From positions 33,324,082 through 33,388,081 of the forward strand of contig NC_067207.1 of NCBI RefSeq assembly GCF_026262505.1: a stretch of 64,000 nt of DNA. The letters run 5' to 3'. Positions within the stretch are counted from its first letter, which is position 1, and every line of letters begins with the position of its first letter. The notes beneath the pieces are model-generated. The model searched no databases, had not been told where the DNA came from, and worked only from the letters and a program-made list of their open reading frames with translations. A program made the translations under genes and the position numbers. Shown here one piece after another: positions 31,801 to 40,547 of this stretch. The DNA is from Trichomonas vaginalis G3 (lineage: Eukaryota > Parabasalia > Trichomonadida > Trichomonadidae).

Positions 31801-32385
31801 TTACTTCAAAAAGCTTGTTATGACGGTTAAGTCATACAACAAGTTTAAAATAATATCTTGTTCTTCTTCTGAACGTTTGTTGTCTCTTCCGATAAAAGTT
31901 TCGAACATGAGAACCAAAAAACGTTTTTTGAGATTGCGGAAGAGTTCAGGCAAACGTTCATATTCTGGATATGTTGGGAGCAGTTCAAAACATCTGAGCT
32001 GACTTTCGGACAAAATTGGGACAATGTCAGAAAATTCATCTTTGGTCGGACTGCATGAAGGTAAGTCCCTTACATGTAAGTAGCTCTGGTAAAGTCTTCT
32101 CATTTCTGCTAACTTTTGGAGTATAGCTTCGTAGTTTAGAAGTTTTAATTTTAATTGTCTTATTCCACTCTTTACTTCTAAACGGTAAGTATCCATGAGG
32201 TCAAGAGTAGCTTTGGTAGCTTTAAGTGGAGCTATCTGTTCCTTGACTTCTGCAATTTTGGTTGCAATTGTGGTTTGAGCTCCTTCAAGTTCGCCGTCTA
32301 TGTCGTTCTCAACGCCTTCAACCATGGCTTGAAACTCTTCATCGGTCCATTGAGATTGGTGTGGGACGAATTTAACTTGCTTCAT
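31801..32385 (-). CDS. Helical Maverick protein of unknown function (194 aa)
   Basis: MKQVKFVPHQSQWTDEEFQA..., mostly alpha-helical, with a coiled segment (KLKLLNYEAILQKLAEMRRL). No recognised family. The frame is whole, and part of a block of minus-strand genes. Confidence 0.5.
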   Translation of the reverse strand: MKQVKFVPHQSQWTDEEFQAMVEGVENDIDGELEGAQTTIATKIAEVKEQIAPLKATKATLDLMDTYRLEVKSGIRQLKLKLLNYEAILQKLAEMRRLYQSYLHVRDLPSCSPTKDEFSDIVPILSESQLRCFELLPTYPEYERLPELFRNLKKRFLVLMFETFIGRDNKRSEEEQDIILNLLYDLTVITSFLK

Positions 32386-32412
32386 TCAAAAAATGAAAAA
32401 AAATGTTTTTAC

Positions 32413-32802
32413 TCAAAACGTTAAGGTTGACTGAACTGGTTGGATGTCGCCTTCACAGGTTATGTAGAACGGCTGACCCGAGAAGTGAAGGAGAGACTGA
32501 ATTGCCAATTTCATATGGGGTAGGGGGTTCTCCTTGTTTGGTATTTTTATCCAAGGACGTTTGTTTAGGAACTTAACAAGAGCTTCTCTTTTGGCGTCCT
32601 TTATGTCGTCGTAGGCTGTCCCGTCTGGTATTTGAATTGGAATTCCAGTCGAAGTCTCGAGCTGAAGTGTAGACCTTCCAGAAATACTGGTGAACTTGAC
32701 CTTGGGCTTCATTACCCTGCGCAAGTACTGCTTAACAACTTCATTTATCTCTATAAGGTAAATTGCCTCGTCAAATCCTTCTGGCATTCCGAGTCCTTCC
32801 AT
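32413..32802 (-). CDS. Maverick protein of unknown function (129 aa)
   Basis: I choose the start MEGLGMPEGFDEAIYLIEIN at 32,802. The open frame extends upstream, but only into the hairpin repeats beginning at 32,810. Globular composition, no recognised motif. Confidence 0.45.
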   Translation of the reverse strand: MEGLGMPEGFDEAIYLIEINEVVKQYLRRVMKPKVKFTSISGRSTLQLETSTGIPIQIPDGTAYDDIKDAKREALVKFLNKRPWIKIPNKENPLPHMKLAIQSLLHFSGQPFYITCEGDIQPVQSTLTF

Positions 32803-32809
32803 CCGACAG

Positions 32810-33085
32810 GAAAATATTTTCCCGACAACTGGAAAAAATTTTCCCGACAACTGGAAAAAATTTTCCCGACGACAGGAAGAACTCTTCCAGTTGTCCGTCC
32901 GTAAACCATTCAAATTTTCGAAAATTGAGAACTTTTGGTCGAACTTCAGAAAAAGTTTTTCCTTCCGACAGGAAAGGTTTTTCCTTCCGACAGGAAAGGT
33001 TTTTCCTTCCGACAGGAAAGGTTTTTCCTTCCGACAGGAAAGGTTTTTCCTTCCGACAGGAAAGGTTTTTCCTTCCGACGGTTAA
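32810..33085. repeat. Hairpin minisatellite (22-bp unit) and related CGACA..GGAAA repeats
   Basis: From 32,963 the unit TTCCGACAGGAAAGGTTTTT + CC repeats five times plus a partial copy. Each copy can fold, since GGAAAGG faces CCTTTCC-like partners. At 32,812-32,880 a related set, CCCGACAACTGGAAAAAATT, repeats about three times. The repeats lie between two divergent genes. Translated, they give only repetitive peptides, so they are read as non-coding. Confidence 0.75.
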
Positions 33086-33096
33086 GCCACAAACAG

Positions 33097-33670
33097 ATGT
33101 CCGACGTCCCACCAACCGAGCCCATATCCCAACCAGAAGAACCGAAAGCTGCAGAACCACAACAGTCTCCTCAGCAACCTCAGTTCCAGCAAGTACCTCC
33201 GATTTACTACCAATTTCCACCTCAATGTTACTACCCACCACAAGGCTTCCCGAACTACCCTCCTCCTCAGCCTATGCCTTACTCCCAACCCTTGGATGTT
33301 TATGCAAAACCCTGCCCCACCAATTCCAATCTCAATCCAAGAGAGACCAAGAGTTCGAGGAAGGTCTGAACCGCTTACGCAAAAGAGTATGTACACCCCA
33401 ATGGAAGACGACAGGCTTTCAGTCTCTTCCCTCAAATCGACCGATTCGACTCGTACCACAGATTCGGTTCGTGACCGTGAAGACTACCTCAAGCAGTCTG
33501 AGAGACTCTTCATCCTACAATCATTTACAGTTGGAGCTCTCAAGAACATGCGCAATTACGAAGGTCAGACACCAGCTGGAGACCGCAAAACAGACGTACT
33601 CGCACAAGAGCAGTCCAACTGGTCAAGACAAAGACCGAGATAGTCGACTTCATTCTTGCAGCTTGCCCAT
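33097..33670 (+). pseudogene. Pro/Gln-rich Maverick protein (broken)
   Basis: Opens MSDVPPTEPISQPEEPKAAE, followed by a Pro/Gln/Tyr-rich stretch (PPIYYQFPPQCYYPPQGF). Later in the region there is a Ser/Thr-rich part (DDRLSVSSLKSTDSTRTTDS) and a helical end. The gene is broken. Probably a disordered structural or scaffold protein. Confidence 0.45.
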
Positions 33671-33705
33671 ACAAGTAAAAAAATAAACAATTACGAGTTT
33701 AAACT

Positions 33706-33911
33706 TTTTACTCTTTCTTTTCTGAGTTGTTAAGAGCTGGTTTCTCTTGTAGGAAACCTTTCGTACTCTTCCATGGTCATGTAATTGCGAATTTTGGTAC
33801 GCAATTCCAGGTTCGTTGTTTTTGAACCTTACGTATGTAAACGCTTCCATCCTCCTCAGGGAAGTAAGCTGCTAACATCTGACCAAGTTTTCTCGGTGAC
33901 TCGGAGCTCAT
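33706..33911 (-). pseudogene. Small Maverick protein remnant (broken)
   Basis: Begins MSSESPRKLGQMLAAYFPEE on the minus strand; protein-like sequence continues to the end of the region. No family is recognised. Confidence 0.4.
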
Positions 33912-33956
33912 TAAAAATGTCACTTTTTAAACGTTAAGTTTTTAGTCTTATTTTAC

Positions 33957-33989
33957 CCTTTGTTTACCCTTTGTTTACCCTTTGTTTGT
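33957..33989. repeat. 12-bp tandem repeat
   Basis: TTTACCCTTTGT-type unit, about three copies, between two small gene remnants. Confidence 0.6.
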
Positions 33990-34156
33990 CAATGTAGTAT
34001 TGGAGTGCAATTTCTCCAAATTCTCTGTGTCGGAGTTCTTCAGCATTTTCCAAGTGTGCCTGGAGAACTCAAAGAAGTTGTCAAGAACATACTGCCATGC
34101 TGCTCTTCTGAGTTCGTCGGTATTTGGAAGTGTTGCACCTTCGAGTCTTCGGACAT
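33975..34156 (-). pseudogene. Small Maverick protein remnant
   Basis: An open stretch with good composition (TDELRRAAWQYVLDNFFEFS) runs on the minus strand and ends in the 12-bp repeats. No family is recognised; probably broken. Confidence 0.35.
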
Positions 34157-34229
34157 GAAAAAATGACACTTTTTCTATTAAACCGTTTACAATTTGAATT
34201 TTGTTGCTGAATTCAGCAAAAATATAATT

Positions 34230-34440
34230 TAGGGTAGAAGGTTAGATCTAACCTCTTTTCTAACCTCTTTTCTAACCTCATGAATTTTCATGAATTTTAT
34301 ACAGAAAATGCTTGTTTTGAGGTCGAGCCACTTTTGCTCCACCGTATTCTTTCAACCAAAACTCATGAATTCGGCAAAAAATATATTTTAGGGTAGAAGG
34401 TTAGATATAACCTCTTTTCTAACCTCTTTTCTACCCTCTT
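34230..34440. repeat. Two copies of the Maverick palindromic intergenic motif
   Basis: AGGGTAGAAGGTTAGATCTA followed by ACCTCTTTTC repeats at 34,230-34,290, and again at 34,390-34,440, each followed by TTGAATTT/TGAATTTT. GGTTAGATCTAACC is a perfect palindrome, and GGGTAGAA can pair with TTCTACCC at the far side. Confidence 0.7.
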
Positions 34441-34521
34441 GAATTTGTCATGAGTTTTCCCGAAATAAAAAATAAAGTTGGTTTTTTTTAAAAAATATTT
34501 TTTTATTTTTATTGTAAGAAC

Positions 34522-35438
34522 ATGTTAGCAACAACAGCACCAAACTCGTTAGTCATGAACCCAACTTCAATGTTAGTAGAGATGAAAAGCTTCATTCCTT
34601 CTTCATATACTTTCGAAACAAAAATCCAGAAGATAAAGCAAGAACTTTTAACAAGTACTTTGGACTGTTGTGCGCGAAAGATGAAACAAATGAACAGTAT
34701 CTTTATGAATGCAGGACCTCATCGACCATTTACCCAAAATTGCCTGAAATCCAGCAACAAAAGCTTACTATTCCAGAATTCGATGAAATAGAAGTCAAAG
34801 CAACTGACTCAGTAGAAATAAAGAAGTTCATACGAAAGGTTAACTATGAGTTTCTTGGATTTCATTGCAACCACAAAGTCATGGACAAAGATTGCGATAT
34901 GGTATATAAGAACATCTCTGACATATACAAATCTGGGGAGTTTAAGACCTACGACAACTTTGTTTCGTTAGTTGCTGAATGTGTATGGCAGATAAGAGAT
35001 AAAGATAGAAGAGGTAAGATATGGAATGAACAGATAAAACCCGCAACTTTTGAGTTAAAGAGAGCAATTGACGCCTTAGTCATACTAGCAGGTAAGATTT
35101 CAATGTACAATGCTAAAATGAACCCACAATGTTCAAAATGTAAAGCAGCAATGAGGAAATATAACTACTCCGTCAAAGAGATAGAACGTATGCGAAACGA
35201 CTATGCAGACTTAAAGAAAGAAGTAGAGAAACCAGCAGAAGATAAAATGGACATGTTGACATTTCTGAACAAAAACTATCCAACAGCTGACGATTTCCTT
35301 CTATCTGATGTCAAGAAGAAATATAAAGAAACATTCGGCATAGTTAAAACATTCGATGTACTGACAGAAGAAATAGAAGCTACGAAATTGTTTAGAATTT
35401 CACGAATTCACAATGTTTACCATGTAAAACGCTTATAA
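34522..35438 (+). pseudogene. Maverick protein of unknown function (broken)
   Basis: Opens with MLATTAPNSLVMNPTSMLVE. The larger open part has a possible CxxC pair (PQCSKCKAAMRKY) and a coiled segment (MRNDYADLKKEVEKPAEDK). It is preceded by TTTTTTTATTTTTATTG, the element's promoter type. Broken. No recognised domain. Confidence 0.45.
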
Positions 35439-35445
35439 AATAACT

Positions 35446-35493
35446 GGGGTAGAAAAGAGGTTAGAAGACAGGTTAGATCTAACCTTCTACCCT
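35446..35493. repeat. Inverted copy of the Maverick palindromic motif
   Basis: GGGTAGAAAAGAGGTTAGAA followed by AGGTTAGATCTAACCT and TCTACCC, directly behind a gene 3' end; reverse orientation to 34,230-34,440. Confidence 0.7.
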
Positions 35494-35705
35494 AAAATAT
35501 ATTTTTATTGAATTCTGAGTAAAATTCTGAGTAAAATGACATAAGATTGCTTCTCTCGGAAAACCGAGAGAAGAGATTCCGTATGAAAATCGTGAAGAAC
35601 AGCGAGTAGGGAAGAAACCCTGGTCGCCAAAACTCATGAAAACAGTGAAAAATAACAGAGTATTTTGACAACTTCAAACAAGCAGAGTAAATGAACCATT
35701 TATTT
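35494..35705. other. Structured non-coding spacer
   Basis: No gene. Contains a repeated ATTCTGAGTAAA, a perfect 10-bp stem with a four-base loop (CTTCTCTCGG AAAA CCGAGAGAAG, about 35,552-35,575) and GGGAAGAAACCC just after. It is more GC-rich than the flanks. Confidence 0.4.
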
Positions 35706-36581
35706 TTACGCTTGACTTTTTACAATTTGAACTTTGTTCGCGTAGATGTGAATTCTGAAAGAAGTATGAGGGTCTTGTATGACTTTGTACTTCTCCCATA
35801 GTTCATGTCTGTCAAACTTACCTGCCATGGACTCTTTCATAAGTTCCATGAAATCGTCTTCGGACAATCCAGGGAAAAGTATGATATCAGTAAGTATTCT
35901 TTTAACATCCTTACTTAAACTCTTTGCTGTCTGTACACATATTACGACTGAAATGTTAAAGTGTCTGAGCTTCTTAAGAATTCGACACATGTCTTGTTCT
36001 CTATTCTTTAACAAAGGATGAGAGGCGAAATCATCTAAGATAAGAAGACATCTGTGAGGGTAAGTCTTCCAATCGTAAGATTGCAATTTCTTCGAAATGT
36101 ATTCTATCTCTTTCTGTTTGTTTCTGAAGTGTTTCTTCTCTAATATTCTCTGCATTTCCTCATTTGGGTCTTTAAACTTCGAATTGACATACTCATTTAT
36201 AGCATTATACTTCAAAACTCTTCTTTGGTACTTCTTTATCCAATCTAACAACTCAGTATCCTTTATACATACTAACTTAGACTTCTTTATAATATCTTTG
36301 AACGAATTGACGGTTTGGTCAAATTGACCAGAAGTACTACAAATGACTACTAACTCATAGAATGGGTTCTTCTCATCTAGTTCTTGTTGTTGTGCAGCCA
36401 TTTTAAGATAAGTGAAAGTCTTACCAGACCCAGGTGGTGCAATTAGACCTGTTATACCATTCTGAGCAAATAAGAACTTGTCATGTATGGGTTTTATCTG
36501 AGCATTTTCTAACTTCCTCTTGTTCTTCTTCAAAACATTCTCAAATTTCTTGTCAATGTCAGCAAACTTTTTTTCTAACAT
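35706..36581 (-). CDS. Genome-packaging ATPase, FtsK/HerA type (Maverick gene)
   Basis: 291 residues from the Met in MLEKKFADIDKKF. This start sits right behind the shared promoter; an upstream open extension overlaps the divergent gene and is rejected. Walker A is LIAPPGSGKTFTY and Walker B is RCLLILDDFASH, with a sensor-like SVVICVQTAKS after it, the order seen in A32-type packaging ATPases of Polintons and large DNA viruses. It would pump element DNA into capsids. The frame is whole. Confidence 0.8.
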   Translation of the reverse strand: MLEKKFADIDKKFENVLKKNKRKLENAQIKPIHDKFLFAQNGITGLIAPPGSGKTFTYLKMAAQQQELDEKNPFYELVVICSTSGQFDQTVNSFKDIIKKSKLVCIKDTELLDWIKKYQRRVLKYNAINEYVNSKFKDPNEEMQRILEKKHFRNKQKEIEYISKKLQSYDWKTYPHRCLLILDDFASHPLLKNREQDMCRILKKLRHFNISVVICVQTAKSLSKDVKRILTDIILFPGLSEDDFMELMKESMAGKFDRHELWEKYKVIQDPHTSFRIHIYANKVQIVKSQA

Positions 36582-36617
36582 ATTTTTAGAAAAATTAAAA
36601 ATTTTATCTTTTAGAAA
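36582..36617. promoter_or_regulatory. Shared divergent promoter of the ATPase and the 36,618 gene
   Basis: Only 36 bases separate the two ATGs. Each start is preceded by TCTAAAA / TCTTTTAGAAA, the same T-run plus TCTAGA-like theme as at 24,985-25,002. Confidence 0.45.
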
Positions 36618-37112
36618 ATGTCTAGCGATTTCGCTATCTATATTCGAGACAAGCTTTTCGACAGCAAAACATCTGTCGACCATAAAATCTTACATAGTGT
36701 AAACAAGAAAGGTGAATTTGTTCTAAAGTTCTGTTTCTGGGAATATGACAAGAACCATAAAACATTAGGCAGAGAAGTCTTTAAGTTTGTCAATGACAGA
36801 CTTGTTGACAGAGATGACGCCGATTGGAAAGATGAAGTCCAACAAAAGTTCTTAGAATGCAAAGAAGACACATGCGCTGTTCTTGAAGATGAAATAGAAA
36901 ACAGAATAGATGAGCTATTAAAGGACAAAGAACTTTTACATAAATATGGTTGCGCCAAATTTGACATAACCCCACCAGAAAAGAAGAAGAAGAGAGAAAA
37001 GAAAGAAAAGAAAGAAAAGAAAGTAGAAGAAGAGAAGAAAGTAGAAGAGAAGAAAGTAGAAGAGAAGAAAGAACCTGAACCAGTTCCAGAGAAAAAGAAA
37101 TTTGACATGTAA
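36618..37112 (+). CDS. Maverick protein with Lys/Glu tail (164 aa)
   Basis: A folded-looking N-terminal 110 residues (FVLKFCFWEYDKNHKTLGRE), then a long Lys/Glu repeat tail (KKEKKEKKVEEEKKVEEKK). Unknown function; the tail could bind nucleic acid or be a flexible linker. The frame is whole. Confidence 0.5.
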   Translation: MSSDFAIYIRDKLFDSKTSVDHKILHSVNKKGEFVLKFCFWEYDKNHKTLGREVFKFVNDRLVDRDDADWKDEVQQKFLECKEDTCAVLEDEIENRIDELLKDKELLHKYGCAKFDITPPEKKKKREKKEKKEKKVEEEKKVEEKKVEEKKEPEPVPEKKKFDM

Positions 37113-37128
37113 AAATAAAATTTTATTT

Positions 37129-37548
37129 TTAGAACATTTCTGGGTCAATGTCAATGTTCTCTTCCTCTTTAGGGGCAAACACTGGCTTAGACTCTAAAAT
37201 CTTTTTACCCAACTTACCTTGAACTTCAACTATCTTAGACTCATAATATTCATAGTCGTCTGTCTTCTTTGGTTCATAAGGTATAACAAGTTTGTATGCT
37301 TTGCCTTCTTTAAGGTTTGAGAACCTTCTGTCAAAATTTTCTTTGACTGTTAACAAACCTTCTATGTCTAAGTCTTCAAATTTCGCACCATTTTTAGTCA
37401 CAATAGCAAACTTAACTGGTTCGATGTTCCAAACTTTGTCAAATGTAGACTTTTCAAAATGGTAGAAGTAAACATTCAAATAAGCGAATGGGTCTAGTTC
37501 TTCTTTGACTTCTGTCATGTACTTATTTACTGAGATGAATTTCGTCAT
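37129..37548 (-). CDS. Maverick protein of unknown function (139 aa)
   Basis: MTKFISVNKYMTEVKEELDP..., beta-rich (FAYLNVYFYHFEKS, KAYKLVIPYEPK), ending in an acidic tail. It lies next to the helicase and might be a DNA-binding or processivity partner, by position only. Confidence 0.5.
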   Translation of the reverse strand: MTKFISVNKYMTEVKEELDPFAYLNVYFYHFEKSTFDKVWNIEPVKFAIVTKNGAKFEDLDIEGLLTVKENFDRRFSNLKEGKAYKLVIPYEPKKTDDYEYYESKIVEVQGKLGKKILESKPVFAPKEEENIDIDPEMF

Positions 37549-37583
37549 CTTTTCTATCGGATAAAAAAATATTTTTTTAAAAT

Positions 37584-38819
37584 TTACTCATAAAAATTTT
37601 TCTTTGTATATACGCCGTTCTGAACGTCTAAAAGATTTTTGACATTTGCCAAGAATGTTCGTTTAGACGCTGTCATATAACCATATTCTTGACAATATTG
37701 TTTATATTCATCGTACAATGACCTTTCATCTAAACACTCAAAGTTAGTCTCATCTATAAACAGTTCATATACACTCTTGTTTGCTTCTAACAATGTTTGT
37801 CTTTCTTCGGTATGTGGAATTTGTCTTGGATTGAACTTAGAAATATCTAATGTCATGAAATATGAGAACAAGTGGTTGTAAAAGTCAGATGTCAAAGTTT
37901 CTGACAAAGCGTCAAAATATTCTGTATCTTGCATATGAGAATCTGACGTTCTGACAACTACATATCTTCTGTCAGAACTTTCTAACTTCATCGGAACAGC
38001 ATTGTTTGAAACCATAACGAAGTTTGCAACATTTTCACAAACTCTTTGGTCTTTATATTTTCTTTCAACAACTCCAACTTTGTCTGTTATAAGACTCTTC
38101 AAAGCATCTGAGTTCAAAACTTTTGTTGTATCTATACTTTGAAGTTCGTTACATACTATAAGTTTCATATTCTCTATTGAAGAGTTAAATTTACCGCAGA
38201 TGTTTTCTAAGTTTGTCATATTAGGGTTCGAATAGCCCTCTAACAGTTTGCATAAGATATCTGTAAAGAACGTGTTCTTACCTGTTCCTTGTTTTCCAAT
38301 TATAATGAGAGCAGTTTCATTCTTAGCACTTGGATGTTGTAAGATGTTTGCAAACCAACATAAGATATACTCATAAACCTTTTCGTTTCCATTGCATATA
38401 ATTTCTTTGACATGGTCTAACCAAGCTTCTATAATATTTTCTTTCCATTCTACTTGTTCGTATTTATATCCAGTGAAGATAGAATAGAAGTTTGGAGAAG
38501 GTGTATAGAACTTTATACCACGAACTGAAAAATCTTCTAACTTTGACAATAAGATATCCCAAGCATCTAACATCTTCATGCCAACTTGTACAACTTTTAT
38601 TTTCTTAAGTTTCTGTCTACATTCTTGTTCTGAAACTATTGTCGCTTTAGGTTTGTTAAAGACAACATCCCATTCTTTCATAACATAACATTCTGGGCAG
38701 AGTCGACATAAATGACTAAACGTTTCAAATTCTCGACTGCTTTGTTATAGTCTCTAAATGGACACATATTTCTGAACGCTTGGAAGTCATAAAAATCTGA
38801 AACGTCTATTCTGTACATT
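37584..38819 (-). pseudogene. Superfamily 3 helicase (D5-like) of the Maverick, broken
   Basis: The open part encodes 365 residues with Walker A LIIIGKQGTGKNTFF, Walker B-like MKLIVCNELQSI, and an SF3 C-motif region (NFVMVSNNAVPM) followed by RRYVVVR. This is the order of D5/SF3 helicases. Protein-like sequence of the N-terminal part continues up to about 38,819. It would unwind the element for its polymerase. SF3 helicases are common in Polinton-like viruses and virophages but are not part of the classical Polinton set. Confidence 0.75.
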
Positions 38820-38845
38820 TTTATAAAAATAAAAAAAAATATTTT

Positions 38846-39646
38846 TTATTCTTGACTTTGTTGTTCTTGCATTTGTTGCATTTGTTGTTCTTGAGCTATT
38901 TGTTGTTGAAGTTGTTCTTGTAGTACAATACTTTCACCAGTTGCATCTTCCAATTCGAAACTTTCTGCCGTCATTGACAAATACATAGGACATAAAAGTT
39001 TTACAGGAACAAAGTTTGCGTCAACTAAGGTTAAGTTTATGTTTGCTAAAGTGTTTGAGTTTACTAAAGCTGAAAACTCTGCATTCGAATGAACAATAGG
39101 CAAACCAGCAGAGAAAGTGTTGTTTATACGCATGAGTATCTTTTGGTCATAGTAGTTTCTGTCGACATTCGAATAGCACTTTGAACCTAAGTTTGAAACA
39201 ATATATAAAATAGGTGTACTTAAAGTCAATGGAATAGACATTCCTTGTATGACACCTTTTCCTGTTATAGGAAACTGTTGGTAGTAAAAACCAGATATAA
39301 GTTTTGTATTATAGCTCATATCGTTTATAGTAAACTCAGTCGGACATCCAAACATAATGAAACCTGCTCTAGTTGCAGCACATGTTACATCCGTCCTTAA
39401 AGTATTAAATAAGTCAACAAAACCTGTTGGTGGTATATCTGAGTAAGTATCTTCAAAGAAGTATTTTTTACCATTCACAACAACAAAGTCTTCTGGTGTC
39501 AAAAGAGCAAAACAGGCTTTAGTCGTCATTGTGTTTAAGGTTAGTTTACAATATCGTCCTTGAGGACTTTGTAAGTTTGTTGTTATAGAATTATATGACT
39601 CAGGGTTTTTAGTCGTAATAGTATAAACCACTATGTCTTCTGCCAT
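38846..39646 (-). CDS. Candidate minor capsid (penton) protein of the Maverick
   Basis: 266 residues, beta-rich throughout, no transmembrane segment, with a Gln-rich tail (QEQQMQQMQEQQSQE). Length, order next to the major capsid candidate and a beta-sandwich-like pattern suggest the single jelly-roll penton protein of Polintons. This is inference from context. The frame is whole. Confidence 0.45.
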   Translation of the reverse strand: MAEDIVVYTITTKNPESYNSITTNLQSPQGRYCKLTLNTMTTKACFALLTPEDFVVVNGKKYFFEDTYSDIPPTGFVDLFNTLRTDVTCAATRAGFIMFGCPTEFTINDMSYNTKLISGFYYQQFPITGKGVIQGMSIPLTLSTPILYIVSNLGSKCYSNVDRNYYDQKILMRINNTFSAGLPIVHSNAEFSALVNSNTLANINLTLVDANFVPVKLLCPMYLSMTAESFELEDATGESIVLQEQLQQQIAQEQQMQQMQEQQSQE

Positions 39647-40186
39647 TTACTTAGCAATAAATTTTAATGAAATGTTGTGGTCGTCAAATATTTTTATGAC
39701 GTCTGGGAAACTATATTTTAAGTTCAACGTTTCACCTCCTTTCATAACGTATATCTTGTCAATGACATTATATGAAACACCACAGCAAGCAATGTCGGGT
39801 TCTATTTCTTTGATGTTTATATCGTCTGCCTCTGTCAAAAGTTTCAATAGTTCTTTCAAAACTTCATGAGGTGCGATGACATATGAGTTCACTTTTACAG
39901 GGTTGTGCTCGACCAAGTTTAACATTATACCCAAAGCTTGACAAATCTTCTCCTGAGTTTTAAGTTTGTCTTTAAGTTGTTGGTAGTCGTTTCGAATATC
40001 TGCAACAGAACTTAAGTCTCTGCTAACTTCAGGGTATGTTGGTTGTTCTTTTACAGGAACTATTGTTATACCATCTTCGTCTTCGTATGGTTTCCCCACT
40101 TCAACATCTCTTTCTTTGACATTGACAACAACACTTTGACTGTTTGTTTGAGTTGGTGAATTTAACTTCACATCTGCCACCGCCAT
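39647..40186 (-). CDS. Maverick protein of unknown function (179 aa)
   Basis: An N-terminal acidic, disordered part (VEVGKPYEDEDG), a coiled segment (YQQLKDKLKTQEKICQALG) and a C-terminal folded half. It abuts the penton candidate directly. No recognised family. The frame is whole. Confidence 0.5.
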   Translation of the reverse strand: MAVADVKLNSPTQTNSQSVVVNVKERDVEVGKPYEDEDGITIVPVKEQPTYPEVSRDLSSVADIRNDYQQLKDKLKTQEKICQALGIMLNLVEHNPVKVNSYVIAPHEVLKELLKLLTEADDINIKEIEPDIACCGVSYNVIDKIYVMKGGETLNLKYSFPDVIKIFDDHNISLKFIAK

Positions 40187-40248
40187 TAAACCTTTTGAAA
40201 CACTACGCTTCTATTTTTCGGAAATGACATTTTACTTAGAATAAAAAG

Positions 40249-40478
40249 ATGGACGTATTTGAGTATCTCTTCGAATTGAAGCAAACAAAGTTTACACACA
40301 CAAACAATACAAGTTCATTGACAGAATAGTTCTTTACACAAACAATGGAAAATGTTATAGAATAGCAGTCTTTGCTGAACCAAAATATTTTCATAAAGCA
40401 AAGAAAGTTGGTATAACCGAGATGGTGAAAGTTCTTGAAGGACAAAAATATAACAACAAAACTGACCGATATTTCTAA
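40249..40478 (+). pseudogene. Small plus-strand Maverick remnant
   Basis: Starts MDVFEYLFELKQTKF behind TTTTACTTAGAATAAAA. Protein-like sequence (ITEMVKVLEGQKYNN) continues to the end. Broken; unknown. Confidence 0.35.
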
Positions 40479-40547
40479 AGGTAAGTTTATAATACAATAT
40501 TATGTCAAAACTGGCGTACTGTCAATATTTGACGGAGAGAAGTCAGT

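Noticed and set aside
32763-33085. Plus- and minus-strand frames across the 22-bp minisatellite
   Set aside because: Their sequence is only the repeat translated (SFRQERFFLPTGK-type), open because the unit lacks stops.
36582-36683. Upstream extension of the packaging ATPase
   Set aside because: It would overlap the divergent gene's coding start and pass through the shared promoter.
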